Positions 5,709-6,705 of a stretch of 6,705 nt of DNA are shown in pieces; positions within the stretch are counted from its first letter, which is position 1, and every line of letters begins with the position of its first letter. The DNA is from a bacterium (GTDB taxonomy: Bacteria > Verrucomicrobiota > Verrucomicrobiae > JAJYAR01), in the NCBI GenBank assembly GCA_021779435.1, contig JAJYAR010000152.1, positions 1 through 6,705 of the forward strand, read 5' to 3'. A program made the translations under genes and the position numbers. The notes below the pieces were generated by a model. It searched no databases. It was not told where the DNA came from and saw only the letters and a list, made by a program, of their open reading frames with translations.

Positions 5709-6644
5709 TCAAATCTCCCAGTCGTGTTCGTGCGCCGGGGCGGAGGAACGCTCGATCATCGCTTCCTTCTTCCGGCGGGAGCGAATGACGATGTTGTCGC
5801 CCTTGAAATACGCGACGGCCTCATCGGGGATGGATTTCATGAGCCACACGTTCGAACCGATGATCGAGTGCGTGCCGATGTAGGTGTCACCGCCGAGGAT
5901 GGTCGCGTGAGCGTAGATCGTGACGTTGTCGCCGATGTCGGGATGGCGTTTCACGCCCTTGATCGGCCTGCCCTCGTCATCGAGCTCGAAGGATTTCGCG
6001 CCCAGGGTGACGCCCTGGTAGAGCTTCACATGGGCGCCGACGGTCGCGGTTTCGCCGATGACGACGCCGGTGCAGTGGTCGATGAAGAAATGTGGTCCGA
6101 GCCGGGCGCCGGGATGAATGTCGCAGCCGGTCCGCTCATGGGCGTACTCGGTGAGCATGCGCGGCAGGAGCGGCACCTTGAGATGGTAAAGGACGTGGGC
6201 GAGGCGCTGCAGCGAGATGACCAGGACGCATGGATACGCGACGATGATCTCCTCGATGCTGCGCGCTGCGGGGTCGCCCTGGTACGCGGCGTCGACATCG
6301 GTCTTGATGAGCTTCCGGAGCTGCGGGAGCTGGCGGAGAAACGTGTCGGTGCACTCGCGGGCACGTTGCGCGGGCGAATCGAGCTTCGCGAAGCGCATGC
6401 ACTTCTGGATCTCGGCGACGAGCCGCTTGTCCACCCGTGTCAGCAGTTCGCTGATATGCGCCGACAGGTCGTTTTCCGCGAGCCCGGTCTCCTCGAAGAA
6501 CCCGGGGAACAGAAGGTGCATGAGCTCGGCGGCGAGCAGATTGACGGACTCCTGGCTGGGGAGGCTGCTGCCGTGCAGATGATTGATGCCGCCGTCGCTG
6601 CGGTACGAGTCGAGGAGCGCTTGCTTGATGTCGTCGAGATGCAT
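5709..6644 (-). CDS. cysE: Serine O-acetyltransferase, EpsC-like long form
   Basis: This 311-residue cytoplasmic enzyme transfers acetyl from acetyl-CoA to L-serine, giving O-acetylserine, the acceptor of sulfide in cysteine synthesis. An all-helical N-terminal domain (about 1-170) is followed by a left-handed beta-helix of hexapeptide repeats (about 175-285). Catalytic and substrate motifs are clear: GDPAAR (123-128), CDIHPGARLG (174-183), IDHCTGVVIGET (188-199) with H190 matching E. coli His158, and KRHPDIGDNV (232-241) with H234 matching His193. The C-terminus is DWEI, ending in isoleucine, the residue by which CysE docks into the active site of O-acetylserine sulfhydrylase. The length and the lysine/arginine-rich stretch near 288-293 resemble EpsC-type enzymes rather than the 273-residue E. 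coli CysE. ATG 6644 is preferred; a TTG at 6653 would add three residues. No Shine-Dalgarno or clear promoter is seen in the remaining bases to 6705. The gene is convergent with the regulator and so has its own promoter. Confidence 0.95.
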   Translation of the reverse strand: MHLDDIKQALLDSYRSDGGINHLHGSSLPSQESVNLLAAELMHLLFPGFFEETGLAENDLSAHISELLTRVDKRLVAEIQKCMRFAKLDSPAQRARECTDTFLRQLPQLRKLIKTDVDAAYQGDPAARSIEEIIVAYPCVLVISLQRLAHVLYHLKVPLLPRMLTEYAHERTGCDIHPGARLGPHFFIDHCTGVVIGETATVGAHVKLYQGVTLGAKSFELDDEGRPIKGVKRHPDIGDNVTIYAHATILGGDTYIGTHSIIGSNVWLMKSIPDEAVAYFKGDNIVIRSRRKKEAMIERSSAPAHEHDWEI

Positions 6645-6705
6645 GGCGGGCAACGCACCGATTGGTGAATAGGATCGCGCGGGTGGGGGCGAGCCTGAAC
6701 CGCGT

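Noticed and set aside
5628..6668. A 346-codon plus-strand frame opposite the serine acetyltransferase
   Set aside because: It is a shadow of the hexapeptide-repeat gene; no motif is visible and the minus-strand gene is unambiguous.

Overview
The window is a compact, GC-rich bacterial locus of five genes that reads as a module for six-electron reduction of sulfite and/or nitrite, with cysteine synthesis next to it. No mobile element, CRISPR array, tRNA or rRNA is visible. Very high third-position GC produces many long antisense shadow frames. The protein types (a roughly 600-residue NirA-family hemoprotein with an Ala/Pro-rich N-terminal linker, an EpsC-like serine acetyltransferase) and the lack of Shine-Dalgarno sequences before every start fit a Verrucomicrobiota (Opitutaceae-like) or planctomycete-like genome. 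This taxonomic guess is from general familiarity, not a search, and is only moderately likely.

Layout. On the minus strand, read right to left, lies a tight putative operon: a formate/nitrite-transporter (FNT) family channel (4400 to 3549), a NirA-family siroheme/[4Fe-4S] reductase (3540 to 1738) 8 bp downstream, and a CysJ-like FMN/FAD/NADPH flavoprotein (1707 to beyond base 1) 30 bp further on. The flavoprotein runs off the left edge and probably lacks only about its last 20 residues. Divergent from the operon, across 234 bp, is a LysR-type regulator on the plus strand (4635-5570). The spacer holds a dyad of the T-N11-A type, GAAT-N11-ATTC at 4496-4514, a reasonable candidate regulator site. 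Convergent with the LysR gene is an EpsC-like serine O-acetyltransferase on the minus strand (6644-5709).

How it may work together. The flavoprotein would pass electrons from NADPH through FAD and FMN to the siroheme of the NirA-type subunit. The FNT channel would move the small anion (nitrite, sulfite or hydrosulfide), and the LysR protein would switch on the operon. The acetyltransferase makes O-acetylserine, the acceptor for sulfide in cysteine synthesis; its C-terminal isoleucine suggests that it docks into O-acetylserine sulfhydrylase.

The most interesting point is a conflict over substrate. The flavoprotein partner and the acetyltransferase neighbour point to sulfite. The FNT channel and an Asn at the position of the second active-site lysine of CysI point to nitrite. 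The hemoprotein and flavoprotein also share a similar 16-residue N-terminal motif.
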